Assembly: GCA_032622095.1 (NCBI GenBank)
Contig: CP136067.1
Coordinates: forward strand, 173,448,556 to 173,512,555
Origin: Siphonodentalium dalli
Lineage: Eukaryota; Mollusca; Scaphopoda; Gadilida; Siphonodentaliidae
Direction of reading: 5' to 3'
DNA: 64,000 nucleotides
Position 1 is the stretch's first letter. Each line of letters opens with the position of its first letter. The translations under genes and the position numbers were made by a program. Of this stretch, positions 54,341-64,000 are shown piece by piece. A model generated the notes under the pieces. That model was not told the origin of the DNA. It made no database searches and worked only from the letters and a program-made list of their open reading frames with translations.

Positions 54341-54526
54341 CCCGCGTAATTTCAAATACGCTATTAATCGTTCAGGAAAAACACCATTACAGATGGATAT
54401 ATACCATAAGGTCAATATAAATAAGATATTGAAGCAGTATCCTATCTTATATAATACAAGGTGATTTAATTTGTCCAATTTGATCAAACAGACTGGTTAA
54501 TGGGTCATTGAAATGTAATTTGATGA

Positions 54527-54778
54527 TTAAACCTTTCATGACTGGAGCTTCCTAATTTTTTTGCGAAAACCATGTGCCAATGCCAATGCCTCTCCCATAG
54601 AGCGCCTCGCATATACAAGAGAGTGCATTGGATTAACAATATTTACCTCGATCTTGTAAGCCAGTGTATTCTCTTATATATGTGAGGCTCCCTATGGGAG
54701 ACTCGCATATATAAGAGAATGCATTGGCGCAGGGCCTATAATGCTGCACCAGCGCAGCTCCCGTCATGAAAGGGTTAA
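54527..54778. mobile_element. MITE family C2, copy 2
   Basis: Ends TTAAACCTTTCATGACTGG and CGTCATGAAAGGGTTAA, with two GCGAG...CTCGC hairpins. 190 bp from copy 1. Confidence 0.8.
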
Positions 54779-54825
54779 GGCATGAGAAAAAAATTTGCAT
54801 AAACAAAATTGAGGAGTTGACTAAA

Positions 54826-54920
54826 AATAGGGTCGGGAGGGGATGTAAATAGGGTCGGGAGGGGATGTAAATAGGGTCGGGTGGGGATGTAAATAGGGTC
54901 GGGAGGGGATGTAAATCAAA
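54826..54920. repeat. 22 bp minisatellite, four copies
   Basis: AAATAGGGTCGGGAGGGGAT plus GT, repeated four times with one G/T change. It is G-rich on the plus strand, in intron 3. Confidence 0.93.
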
Positions 54921-55131
54921 CTATTTTTACATTGGCCTAAACACCATTCGAGATGGATATATACCATAACGATGTATACTTTTAGAACTGAATTGGAGAA
55001 TCTATTGGGCGACGTCAGAATTGTTCCAATGGCACATACATTACAACATAATTACTATACATGTAGCATGGAACTCGAGCAATGAGTGTGATAGCTGAGG
55101 ATGTGTTGGTTAACATCGTTCTATATTTCAG

Positions 55132-55207
55132 AATGGAAGTGGCCCACAAATACCGTCACGTGGAACGTTACGATATACTCCAATCAAATGTCAGAGACCA
55201 TCCAGAG
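55132..55207 (+). CDS. MMP exon 4: start of catalytic domain
   Basis: Acceptor CTATATTTCAG, donor GAG|GTAAGT. It encodes EWKWPTNTVTWNVTIY and SNQMSETIQR, matching the KWxxxxLTYxI opening of the MMP catalytic domain. 76 nt, phases 1 in and 2 out, both fitting its neighbours. Confidence 0.92.
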
Positions 55208-55590
55208 GTAAGTAGAACTATAGATTAATTTAATTCACACATTTTTGTTTTTGTTTTTGTTTTTTGTTTAGGTGAGGGAGATTTGTTATGGGGGTGTGTA
55301 GAGTACGAAACTGTGAACTAACTACTTATATAAGGCACCGTCGACACATGCTACCCGATACACGATCGCTTAGCCACCATGTTTAGGTCATATAAATGTT
55401 TTGTTTTGATTGTCACGCAGCGAGTGAGACGATTCGCGTCCACGCTAGGCCTATATTCTTTCTATAGTTTCGACACACACTTTCTCGCTTATTCCAACTC
55501 TTGAACAGATCTATATGTATATTCACTAATCTGTTATATCAAGTAACACGTTGTCTGACAATCAACACAAAACGCCGTTTCGACCTACAC

Positions 55591-55770
55591 TTAAAGATAT
55601 TGTAAGCATTGGCGGTGGGTATTGCTGTTAAAATGTTCACATCCATCAAAACCTCCATAAACAGTAAGAACATTAAAATATAGACGTACCTTGTTCTTAT
55701 ACCAATCATAAATATCGCGTATATAGTATGTTATTGTCAAGCTCATGTGCTCTGTTGTGTAAATAGAGCC
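55591..55770 (+). mobile_element. TTAA-type MITE (family A), truncated copy 4
   Basis: TTAAAGATATTGTAAGCATT, GGCGGTGGGTATTGC and ATAGTATGTTATTGTCA match the first 180 bp of family A; the rest is absent. In intron 4. Confidence 0.65.
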
Positions 55771-56120
55771 ACAAAAAAAGGAATTTTAAATTAGAAAAAT
55801 TAAATTTTCTAAGTCGAAAAAAGTCCATAACTCTAGGAGAAATCATCGGATCAAACTCAAATTCGAACTCAACCTGTATCTTGATATTACTGATCCACAT
55901 ATTTGCAATTGAAGGATCCAAACTTGAGATATCATCCGGAAACCGGAAAAACCGGAAAAACCCAGAATTGCAGAGCACCTGTGTTCTTGGTTGAGACACT
56001 TACATACCAAGTTTAAATCAAATCGGATGATCATTACTGGAGTTATAACTCCGGACGGACGGACGGACGGACGGGGCTGATTACAATAGTCCTCCGAAAA
56101 TTTAGGGGGACAATAAGCGA
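55770..56120. repeat. Dispersed repeat with GGAC microsatellite
   Basis: Contains CATAACTCTAGGAGAAATCA, AAGTTTAAATCAAATCGGAT and a GGAC run (56053-56074), then AAAATTTAGGGGGACAATA. This wording (permeating a non-coding repeat with short GGAC runs) is common in mollusc genomes as I recall. In intron 4. Confidence 0.55.
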
Positions 56121-57001
56121 TAAAGCAATTAAAGATACATATGATGTACACGCAATTCCACAATTCATTACTCAAATATTTGCAATTGACAGCGAAATAT
56201 GAAGAATTTCGTGAATATTTGCTAAGTACTTTTGCCAGAAGTGTGAACAGCGATTTAGTCTCTCACTGACTGTTGTCAAGCTTGACCAACAATCATATAG
56301 GGTATGAGATAACCCCACTTCCCTCCTGGAATCTGGCTATAAAAAGGGAAATTGAATCCAGAATCCAGTTTAAGGATAATTTAAAGGAATATATTTGTAC
56401 ATTTTGGAGAACACAAGCATTGTTGACAGTGAATTTAAACCAATGAAATGCCTGTTTTCACAAGAGTATAAATCTCGGCGTCCCACGCCTTGTCTTGTTA
56501 TAAGTCCCCACGTTGATTTGGCGTGGCACCACTTTCTGTGTGGAATCCTAATCCTTCAGAATGATTAAGAGGTATTTTTTGTGAAGTACCGTCAATGACT
56601 AATAAATTCACTATGGTTAGCTCACTAGTCACTATATACATCTACATGTTGCTGGGTTGATTTCGACGAGAGGTGATAATACAGCAATAGAACGAATGTA
56701 ATATCAAGTATGGTTATCGGGAACTGAGAATTAGTTACGCTACTTCATCGGTTATCAATCGGCTATCAGTCACATCTATGTTTTCGTATTCGGAAAGCTT
56801 GAAATTTGTAGAAATTAATAAAATAAAAATGACTGAACTGTGGGATTCTGCTGGAAACAGGACCCTGCTTTACAGTCGAAATCCGGCGTACGATTCAGTC
56901 GTAATCGGGCCCATGGCTCTTGAACAGCCGTAAGCCGGTGTACAAAGGGGTGGGGTGGTGGTCTCTAATTATAATATATACTGATTATTGTTCTTGTAGA
57001 T

Positions 57002-57232
57002 GTGGCTATTTTTTATGAAGATTCTGAACATTATTTCATGCATTGTGCATTATTTAGTAGTCAACGGGCAGTTATTTATAGTTCACTAAAGAATATGAAT
57101 GTGGATATAACTATTAAAAGCTTACTTTATGGAAAAAATTCTGACAGTGATGCAACAAATAATGTTATCTTTAATACTGTCCATCTATACTTCGAATCTA
57201 CCAAGCGGTTTAATTCAAAATCTCTAACATAA
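57002..57232 (+). pseudogene. LINE C-terminal fragment
   Basis: Encodes YEDSEHYFMHCALFSSQR and TIKSLLYGKN, the EDxxHxFxxC ... LLYG end of the 18560/30398 family. Its 3' UTR (to about 57545) has a hairpin GGGTCTGGTC...GACCGGACCC and an AATAAACTTTATT end. In intron 4. Confidence 0.6.
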
Positions 57233-57743
57233 TACAATTAAACCTGATTGAACAAGTACGTGTATTGTTTACTGTATCATCCCTCTACACCACAGCCCTG
57301 TTGTCCCTCAAGTACATCTTTATAGTATTTAATTGTCTGATCCCCACCAGAAGCCGCCCTAATTTTCTGCTGAGCAATGAATTATTATGTTGTTTCATTT
57401 TGTTTTTCTTATTTCACTGTTTTATCTGATCACGTGTCTTGAATTTTGACTATTTTGGGTCTGGTCTTATATAGGTTTTCCTGTTGACCGGACCCGGTGC
57501 TCTGTTATTAATATGACACTTATGCACAAATAAACTTTATTTACAAAACAAATATATATAACCTTGATAGAACCATGAGATAATGATTCCACAGGTGTTA
57601 GTATCGTAACTAGTATTACATTGTAGTATCGTAGTCTTTGGTAAATATAATAAAATTCAAATAAACAACTTCATTATCTTTGATACTAACTTCGGCTAGA
57701 ATTGCTTGATTACCACCTAACGTTGCTATGTTAGTCTATTGGC

Positions 57744-58064
57744 TTGATTAACAAGTCGAGTTCGGTTCGGTTCGAGTTCAGGAGCAGAAATCACTACTTA
57801 CCAGTTGAATCGGGATCATGGGTAGGTTCAGATTACTCAGACAGAAAGTGTACTTTATGTAACTTAGAACTCGGTGATGAATTCCATGTAATTTTAAAAT
57901 GCCCTATATTACAGACTCTACGAGAGAGATATATAAAATCCTACTTCTACCGAAAACCGAATATTATTAAATTGAATGAACTATTCAATTCGGGAAAGGG
58001 GAAGAGAACACAAAATCTTTCTCTATTCATTAAAAGGGTTATGCCATTCTTTAGGCTCTCATGA
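57744..58064 (+). pseudogene. LINE C-terminal fragment, second family
   Basis: Encodes VRFEFRSRNHYLPVESGSW, then CTLCNLELGDEFHVILKCP and LRERYIKSYFYRKPN. It is open to its stop and closely resembles 33163-33553. A 5'-truncated copy in intron 4. Confidence 0.65.
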
Positions 58065-58429
58065 GGCATACTATAACCGCCCACGTTTGGACACCACCAT
58101 GGGTTGTTGAATTAAATAATTGTTGAATTTCAATATATATTGTGTACTATCTTGCACATAATAATCACTCAAAACTCCTCATGCATCGCACACTATATAA
58201 TATATATGTATTGTTATATTGTAATTATGCACATACTCTGTGATATCTAACATGATGAAGAGTAATTAAATTGAATTGTTCCAAAATTGACTCAATGAGG
58301 ATGCCACGTTTGGTAACGCGAAATTGTCACGAACTTGTGGGCCTTACAGTACAGATATGAGGTATCCCCAATGACCAACTGGCAATTCAAGATACAAGCG
58401 TTCTAACGTATTACATATAATTATTTTAG

Positions 58430-58578
58430 GTGGGAGTTCAGGTACGCATTCGATTTCTGGGAGAAGTATACACCGCTGAAATTAAAGTATTCCAATGGTG
58501 CAGAGAAGCCTGATATTGAGATAAAATTCGTGACTGGTAACCATGGAGATGGCGATGGAAACTCTTTTGATGGCAGAG
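58430..58578 (+). CDS. MMP exon 5: catalytic domain, calcium/zinc site
   Basis: Acceptor TTATTTTAG, donor AGAG|GTAATA. It encodes RWEFRYAFDFWEKYTPLKLK, then KPDIEIKFVTGNHGDGDGNS and FDGRG. The HGDGDGNSFDG segment supplies His186 and Asp188 (structural zinc) and calcium ligands. 149 nt, phases 2 in and 1 out. Confidence 0.96.
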
Positions 58579-58839
58579 GTAATACACTGAGTATGCTTGC
58601 GAAACCCCCAACAAAGACACAATTGAACGCGATTAGCCTCATTTAAAATTCACTGTGAATTCACTGGCTCTACATTTGACAAAAAGACAAGCCGAAAAAT
58701 GGACATACCTTCATATTCAGTTAGAAATAAAACAATATGGATTTATTCTTATATCAATTATTGATAGCTTATCAACAAACATCGCTAAACGTGTAGTAAG
58801 TTGAAATATTTTATTCTGAATAGCTGCTACTTTGAGCGA

Positions 58840-58990
58840 AAATCAAAACACGTCCCACTCAATTCTGATTGAAAAATCAAATTTTCAGATCAATTTCAAC
58901 CTATTTTAGGTTTAAAGTTTCTAACCGATGTTTTATCAGGCGTGAAATTTCTGATTGTTGAAAGTTTTGACCAAACAACCCCATGTCACG
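58840..58990 (-). repeat. Dispersed repeat related to 10195-10330
   Basis: Reverse complement shares GAAATTTCACACC/GGCGTGAAATTTCTGA-type words and TTGGTCAAAACTTTCAA with 10230-10330. In intron 5. Confidence 0.5.
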
Positions 58991-59028
58991 ACGTAAACCT
59001 ACACGCCGACCAAAAAATGGAATAGCAT

Positions 59029-59425
59029 TAACCCTTTACCCAACAAAACGGCCAAAACCGGCCAAATAAAGCTTCAACAGCCTAAAATATCTTCGGTCTG
59101 TCTCAATATAACCATACAAATATGGATATCATTGGAACCGGCTCCTTGACCACATTGTGATAGTTACAGTTATACCATGTGCCAATGCATTCTCTTATAT
59201 ATGCGAGTCGACAATAGGTCGCCTCGCATATATAAGAGAATGCATTGGCCTAAAAAAAATCTTTTAAAAACACTTTTTACCATTTTTTCTTACATTCTTT
59301 AACAATTTTATAATTTTTAATGTGTTAAGCCAATGCATTCTCTTATATATGCGAGGCGACCTATGGTCGACTCGCATATATAAGAGAATGCATTGGCACA
59401 GGGCCGTACTGTTGGGTAAAGGGTT
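59029..59425. mobile_element. MITE family C, copy 2
   Basis: A complete copy: TAACCCTTTACCCAACA ... TGTTGGGTAAAGGGTTA, TA at both edges, with two CCAATGCATTCTC hairpins. Its right edge is 29 bp from exon 6, so it forms most of the 3' part of intron 5. Confidence 0.92.
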
Positions 59426-59454
59426 AATATACATTGACGATGTCTTCTTAACAG

Positions 59455-59703
59455 GTGGAGTTCTTGCTCATGCATTTTATCCAACGAATGGCGACACACA
59501 TTTTGATAACTCAGAGCAATGGACAGTCAACTCAAAGGAGGGTACAAATCTACGGTTCGCCGCAGCTCACGAGTTTGGACACGCGTTAGGTCTGGGTCAT
59601 TCTACCGTTGAGGGGGCACTAATGGCGCCCTACATTCCAGAGTACGACCCGAATTTTGAACTTCACAATGACGACATCAGGGGAATACAAAAAATATATG
59701 GAG
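59455..59703 (+). CDS. MMP exon 6: active-site helix and Met-turn
   Basis: Acceptor GTCTTCTTAACAG, donor GGAG|GTACGT. It encodes [20 protein letters not shown] (His203 and His213, structural zinc), then [17 protein letters not shown], the HExxHxxGxxH catalytic zinc motif with Glu237. The Met-turn ALMAP (Met254) and the closing helix [12 protein letters not shown] follow. All catalytic residues are present. If the following intron were retained, translation would stop at 59730-59732 after TYVIHQNK; this would give a short, hemopexin-free enzyme of matrilysin type. Confidence 0.97.
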
Positions 59704-59844
59704 GTACGTATGTCATCCATCAAAACAAATAACTAATTTTAAAAATAGAAACAATTGATGTCAATCAGCAGTATATGCTGCAAATAGCTTTACGGCTCCT
59801 GACTTGTTGTTTTACTTTCGAATGAATTTTTATTACGTGATTTA

Positions 59845-60308
59845 AAGGTACTCAATCCGATCAGACGCTCCTAAATTACTATTTCTTTGCTTCGTGGGTA
59901 AAAAAAATATTTGATTCGAGTCGAGGAACCCACCCATCAAAGCTCAGAGTGATCAGATATCGATTTTTGAAGTTTGTTATTTCTCGAGATGTATAATAAT
60001 ATGTGGCCCAGAAACACATGGTCATATGGAGGGTCTCGGACAAATTTGTGGATGAAGATGGATAACTCTAAAATCAAGTGGTAATACGGCCAAATTTATT
60101 GATACTTTAGTGATAATACGGCCATATTTTGTTGAACAAAATGTTGATAAATAAAATAGATTTTGGGAAATTTGATACCATTGTTGACAGTGGTTAGCAT
60201 TATTTTGTTGCAATAAATCGATTCTGATAACTAAAGCGTATTTTGAAGAAATGTTGTTGTTGTTGTATCTTGATGATATGGGGACCGTCTGATCGGATTG
60301 AGTACCTT
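59845..60308. mobile_element. MITE family B, complete copy
   Basis: Perfect 23 bp TIRs opening AAGGTACTCAATCCGATCAG (59845-59867 and 60286-60308). Inside: GGGTAAAAAAAATATTTGAT and CAAAGCTCAGAGTGATCAG. The partial copy at 33898-34165 is reversed. Confidence 0.9.
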
Positions 60309-60879
60309 CCAGTTTATTCTGTGGCAGATACCTCACAGATAGACACATTTCCCACCCAGACGTATAATTCCGATTAATTATCTGTATTTTCTTCCATAGC
60401 ACAATCTAACCAAGATCTATTACATGAGTTGGCTCCCAATATACATATGCTATTTTTTATAAAGTGTTATTGACCCAAAACATGTATACAATTGGTGTAT
60501 TACAACATGATAAGTGTTACATAATTATATATTGAGTCGCATAACACAATAAAAGAGTATGTAGAATAGAGGTTAGAATACTGTGAGTAGTTAAGGAGTA
60601 CATAGTGTGATAGTGGAATACAAATGCTACTGTATGAGTATAATATACTTTAAAAATTCTATTATCCATTCGTATTAATTACTTATAACAAGCTATTTTG
60701 TTGTCTTTTGGTGGACTGTTGTTTGTACGTAAATATTATTTTATTTAGGTTAAGGAAGGATGAATTTCTCTCAGTATCTTTGTTTATTTTATTTTTTATT
60801 ATTATTTTTGGATATTATAGGCAATATAAATTGTTGGAGGATGCTTTTTTTTGTTTTTCTCTCCCATTTTATCAAGAGA
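60309..60879. other. Non-coding stretch
   Basis: No gene; T-rich parts near 60770-60870 may be the 3' UTR and tail of the minus-strand LINE. Confidence 0.4.
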
Positions 60880-62250
60880 TTATAAGATCAAAGCAAGCCA
60901 TTTTTTCCATCTTGCCTCAAAAGCTTGGTATCTGCACGTTGTAAAATAAGTCAATCTCTCTAAATTGTAATATTCTTTTAACTCCGTTTTCATATCAGCA
61001 AAAGTAGGAATTCTTTTCTGCAATTTTGTACGATATATATTATACTTCAAAAATGTAAGCAAGAAACGTAAAAAACGGTCGGTTTCGCCTTGTCTTTGTG
61101 CTCCAAAAAGGACCATGTTTTGGGGATAATTCTAAATCAAAGTTTGCATATGTTTATATCAGACCATAACTTTTTCACTATTTCACATTTCCAAAATAAA
61201 TGAATTATACTTTCACTATGTTTCCCACAGAATGTACACCAATCATTGGTTGAAACTTTCATTTGATTTAATAATCTGTTAGTTCCCAATATTTGTGTAT
61301 TAATTCGATATTGAAACCACTTTGTACTTTGTGTCCATACAACATCGGAAGGATTATGAGAATATTTTGCCCCACGCTTCTTTATCGAAGACACAGTTTA
61401 TTGTATGATTCCATTTTACAAACAATTTGTGGTTCATATCCCCGCAAATTAGTTCATCATATATCCGTTTACAGCATGCCCTGTAGAATGGGAATATTGG
61501 GTTGCACACAGGCATATTATTTCCTGTTTTTTTCTTTAGGGACTGTTTACTTGCACCCATTATACCATTATACCTTAGAAAATCCATTTGTATGTCATAT
61601 ATCTCCTTTGCTTCGTTATATGTGAAAATGGTTCAATCTCTAGATATTAAGTCATTAACATAATATAGCCCATTTGTTTCCATTTCGCTGCATAATAATG
61701 TTTTACCTCCCACCTTGATATAATCATTATTTGCGATTGAAGACCTATAAAATTCATTAAAGGATTCTGGTATGTTTATGTTATTGTAAGAGGATAAAGC
61801 CTCAAAAACATCTTTCCAAAAGGGATTTTTCATTGATATTGCTAATTTCTTTAATGTAGACTGTCCATATAAATACCAGTTTTCAGGCAGTTCAGCTGAA
61901 TTCAAAAATAAATCTCGCCAGTTACTTCTCTTTGACAGTAATCTTTTAATCCATGTTATTTTCATTGACTGCATAAATCCTAAAGGGTTTACCATTTTAC
62001 AGCCTCCCCGATCATAATTCTGTTGCATATATGTTTTCGCGATTCGGTCATGCTTGGTGTTCCAGATAAAATTATGCAGATCGTTTGTAATCTCATCTAT
62101 TAGACTCATCGGAGGATCTGGTATATTTAATAAATAGAATGTAAGTTTTGACATAATTAGAGATTTCACTAATATAATTCTACCTAGAACAGTTAGATTT
62201 CTTTTTTTCCACAAATTCATAGTACTTTTTATTTCTCTTTGTACTTTCAA
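60880..62250 (-). pseudogene. Tx1/L1-like ORF2, C-terminal half
   Basis: Pieces: YLKVQREIKSTMNLWKKRNL with LTVLGRIILVKSLIMSKLTF (62250-61633), then KLFVKWNHTINCVFDKEAWG (61587-61354). TKWFQYRINTQILGTNRLL and DWCTFCGKHSESIIHLFWKC follow (61394-61137), then a final piece to 60880. The CxFC...HLFWxC end is typical of this group. Each piece is in a different frame. Confidence 0.8.
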
Positions 62251-62400
62251 ATAGTTATGTAAAAATATTATCAGCTGCTAGATCAAATTCAACTCCGAGC
62301 AATTTGAATTTCGAAACTTAATGTCTTATTTTCCATTTATCACATATCGACTCTGTACAGTCGTGTTACCGGCTTGCCGGACCTACCCATACCGCATATG

Positions 62401-62770
62401 TGACCCGCCATATCAAATCCAGTCGTAAGTCTGGATTTTTTTTACCCTGTGCCAATGCATTCTCTTATATCTGCGAGTCGACCATAGGTCGCTTCGCATA
62501 TATAAGAGAATGTATTGGCCTAACAATTTTTTACAATTTTAATAATTTTGTCTTGTATTCTTTAACAATTTTTATAATTTTACCCATACAGAGTCCCAGA
62601 CAAACATGAGCAGACGACACTCTTCTACATGCTTCTATATATGTGTGGGGCTCCCTGCAGAGTAATGGATGTTTTTTTTATTTTATGTCCTAAAAAAATG
62701 TAAGAAACATTTATTTAAAAAAAATGATAAAAAAATCCCGACTTACGACTGGATTTGATATGGCGGGTCA
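62401..62770. mobile_element. MITE family C3 inside the LINE
   Basis: TIRs TGACCCGCCATATCAAATCC plus AGTCGTAAGTC, edges CATATG on both sides (62395-62400 and 62771-62776). It contains one CCAATGCATTCTC hairpin and a degraded second one, as in family C, but with quite different ends. Confidence 0.85.
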
Positions 62771-62777
62771 CATATGT

Positions 62778-63990
62778 CTTATCATAGTTAATTTTCAGTT
62801 CTGAAATGAGAAAAAAATCTTTCAGTAGGCCTAATGAACTGTCAACTGAATGAGGGGAACCATCGAGCAAGAATGTTCTATCATCTGCATATTGTGATAT
62901 TTTAAAATTTGTATTAAAAATATTTATTCCTTTAATATTCATGTGATTTCTTATTCCCATGGCCAGTAACTCTACACATAGATTAAAAATATATGGAGAA
63001 ATAGGATCCCCTTGACGACAGCCTCTCTCTATTTTAAAAGCTGGTGAAATAATTCCATTTATGTTTATGTTAGAAGATATATTATTATATAGTGTCTTAA
63101 TATATCCAACAGAACGGCCCTGTGCCAATGCATTCTCTTATATATGCGAGTCGACCATAGATCGCCTCGCATATATAAGAGAATGCATTGGCTTAACACA
63201 TTAAAAATTATAAAATTGTTAAAGAATGTAAGAAAAAATGGTAAAAAGTGTTAGGCCAATGCATTCTCTTATATATGCGAGGCGACCTATGGTCGACTCC
63301 CATATATAAGAGAATGCATTGGCACAGGGCATAACTGTAACCATCACAATGTGGTCAATGAGCCGGTTCCAATGATATCCATATTTGTATGGTTTTATTG
63401 AGACAGACCCAAGATAATTTAGGCTGTTGCAGCTTTATTTGGCCGTTTTTGGCCGGTTTGTTGGATAAAGGGTTAATATATCCAACAAAGACAAAACCAA
63501 AGTTAAAGAGTTTCAACGTTGCTTCCATAAAGGACCAAGATGAAGAATCAAAAGCTTTTTCAAAGTCTAACATCAGAAGAAGTCCAGATACTTTTGCTTC
63601 GTTGCATGCCAGCATTAGATCAGATATCAGTCGAATGTTCTCTCCAATAAATCTACCTGACAAAGCCTTTTTGGTCCTCATTTATAAGATTTGGTAGCAA
63701 TACTTTAATCCTTTCAGCTAGGATACCTGACAGAATTTTATATGGAATATTCAGAAGGGAGATTGGCCTCCAATTTTTTATCATATGTCTAACTTGATTT
63801 TCTTTCGGTATTAACATGACAACCCCATGTTTCTGAGTAGGTGATAGTTCCCAAAGAGTTTGTCCATCAACTTTACATTATCCCGCGTGACATCATCCTT
63901 CACTATCACTGGTGATTTTTATGTCATTTCTTAGGCATATCTGGGTAAAGGGTGTGCAGCAATGATGTCCAATGTTTGTAATACACTGTC
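62778..63990 (-). pseudogene. Tx1/L1-like reverse transcriptase
   Basis: Minus-strand RT blocks. Near 63840-63690, a conserved palm start. In 63681-63480, SGRFIGENIRLISDLMLACN and LLLMLDFEKAFDS (first Asp). Then a MITE insertion. In 63128-62778, IERGCRQGDPISPYIFNLC and ISQYADDRTFLLD (YADD). Frameshifts and the insertion kill it. Confidence 0.82.
63103..63476. mobile_element. MITE family C, copy 3, inside the LINE RT
   Basis: Twin CCAATGCATTCTC hairpins and a GGCCGGTTTG tract as in 59029-59425; right end TTGGATAAAGGGTTA. The left TIR has lost about nine bases. The LINE sequence TTAATATATCCAAC lies on both sides. Confidence 0.85.
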
Positions 63991-64000
63991 TTTCTGTGCC

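Larger units (their letters stand above)
31055..59703 (+). other. Matrix metalloproteinase gene, six exons in window
   Basis: Exons 31055-31174, 42270-42355, 53784-53944, 55132-55207, 58430-58578 and 59455-59703 join with intron phases 0, 2, 1, 2, 1, all with GT-AG borders. They read through as about 280 residues: signal peptide, propeptide with cysteine switch (Cys96), basic RNKRRR at 104-109, then the catalytic domain with zinc ligands and HExxH at 236-240. The product would be a secreted, zinc-dependent endopeptidase that cuts extracellular matrix or surface proteins. The last exon ends at the close of the catalytic domain with a GT donor; hinge or hemopexin exons would lie beyond 64 kb, or the protein ends nine codons into the intron. 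Exon 1 is linked by phase and context only. Confidence 0.85.
60880..64000 (-). mobile_element. Tx1/L1-like LINE, 5' end outside the window
   Basis: Minus-strand ORF2 from RT (upstream of 64000) to the C-terminus near 60880. It is interrupted by MITEs at 63103-63476 and 62401-62770 and by frameshifts. The wording of RT and downstream domain (CRQGDPISPYIFNLCVELL, NLTVLGRIILVKSLIMSKL) is that of the L1/Tx1 group, distinct from the plus-strand LINE at 21-28 kb. Confidence 0.85.

Noticed and set aside
1-64000. tRNA or rRNA genes
   Set aside because: No cloverleaf with a T-arm GTTCRANNC plus matching acceptor, and no conserved rRNA core, was seen; the only tRNA match is the 18 nt primer site at 3232.

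Overview
The window looks like AT-rich nuclear DNA from an invertebrate animal. A lophotrochozoan, most likely a mollusc, fits best (inference). The evidence is a split matrix-metalloproteinase gene with ordinary GT-AG introns, animal-type Gypsy, Copia and non-LTR retroelements, abundant miniature inverted-repeat elements, and no operons, tRNA or rRNA genes. Nearly all of the sequence outside one host gene is repeat.

Layout. 1-2.98 kb holds a tandem array of about 72 bp units, a hairpin element and one possible minus-strand exon with a membrane anchor. 2983-10055 is a nearly intact Ty3/Gypsy element with 248 bp LTRs and a GTAC target duplication. Its order is leader, an extra ORF with SGNH-esterase signatures, gag, a TTTAAAC frameshift site followed by a predicted H-type pseudoknot, then pol. 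A one-base frame break lies in RNase H. 10-21 kb is a graveyard of inverted repeats, minisatellites and 3' ends of non-LTR elements. 21.3-28.8 kb is a decayed but near full-length LINE whose ORF1 also carries an esterase-like domain; two related 0.5 kb TIR elements lie between its ORFs.

31.0-59.7 kb (+ strand) holds a matrix metalloproteinase gene. I assembled six exons with matching phases: signal peptide (31055-31174), YLMKFGY propeptide start (42270-42355), cysteine switch plus RNKRRR (53784-53944), catalytic exons (55132-55207, 58430-58578) and the [11 protein letters not shown] exon (59455-59703). Its introns carry most of the unusual structure. Intron 1 starts with a minisatellite of about 40 bp units that repeats the exon 1 splice donor some 20 times, and also holds a palindromic GGACTTAAGTCC array. 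A perfect 42 bp inverted repeat lies just upstream of exon 2. Intron 2 holds a 9.7 kb element with long terminal inverted repeats; it carries a decayed gene of an uncharacterised animal family and is split by a 4.5 kb Copia element. Intron 5 ends with a hairpin MITE only 29 bp from exon 6.

60.9-64 kb is a Tx1/L1-like LINE on the minus strand, interrupted by two more MITEs, running off the window end. Several TIR families share one internal hairpin module (CCAATGCATTCTC...), which suggests module exchange between otherwise unrelated MITE ends.
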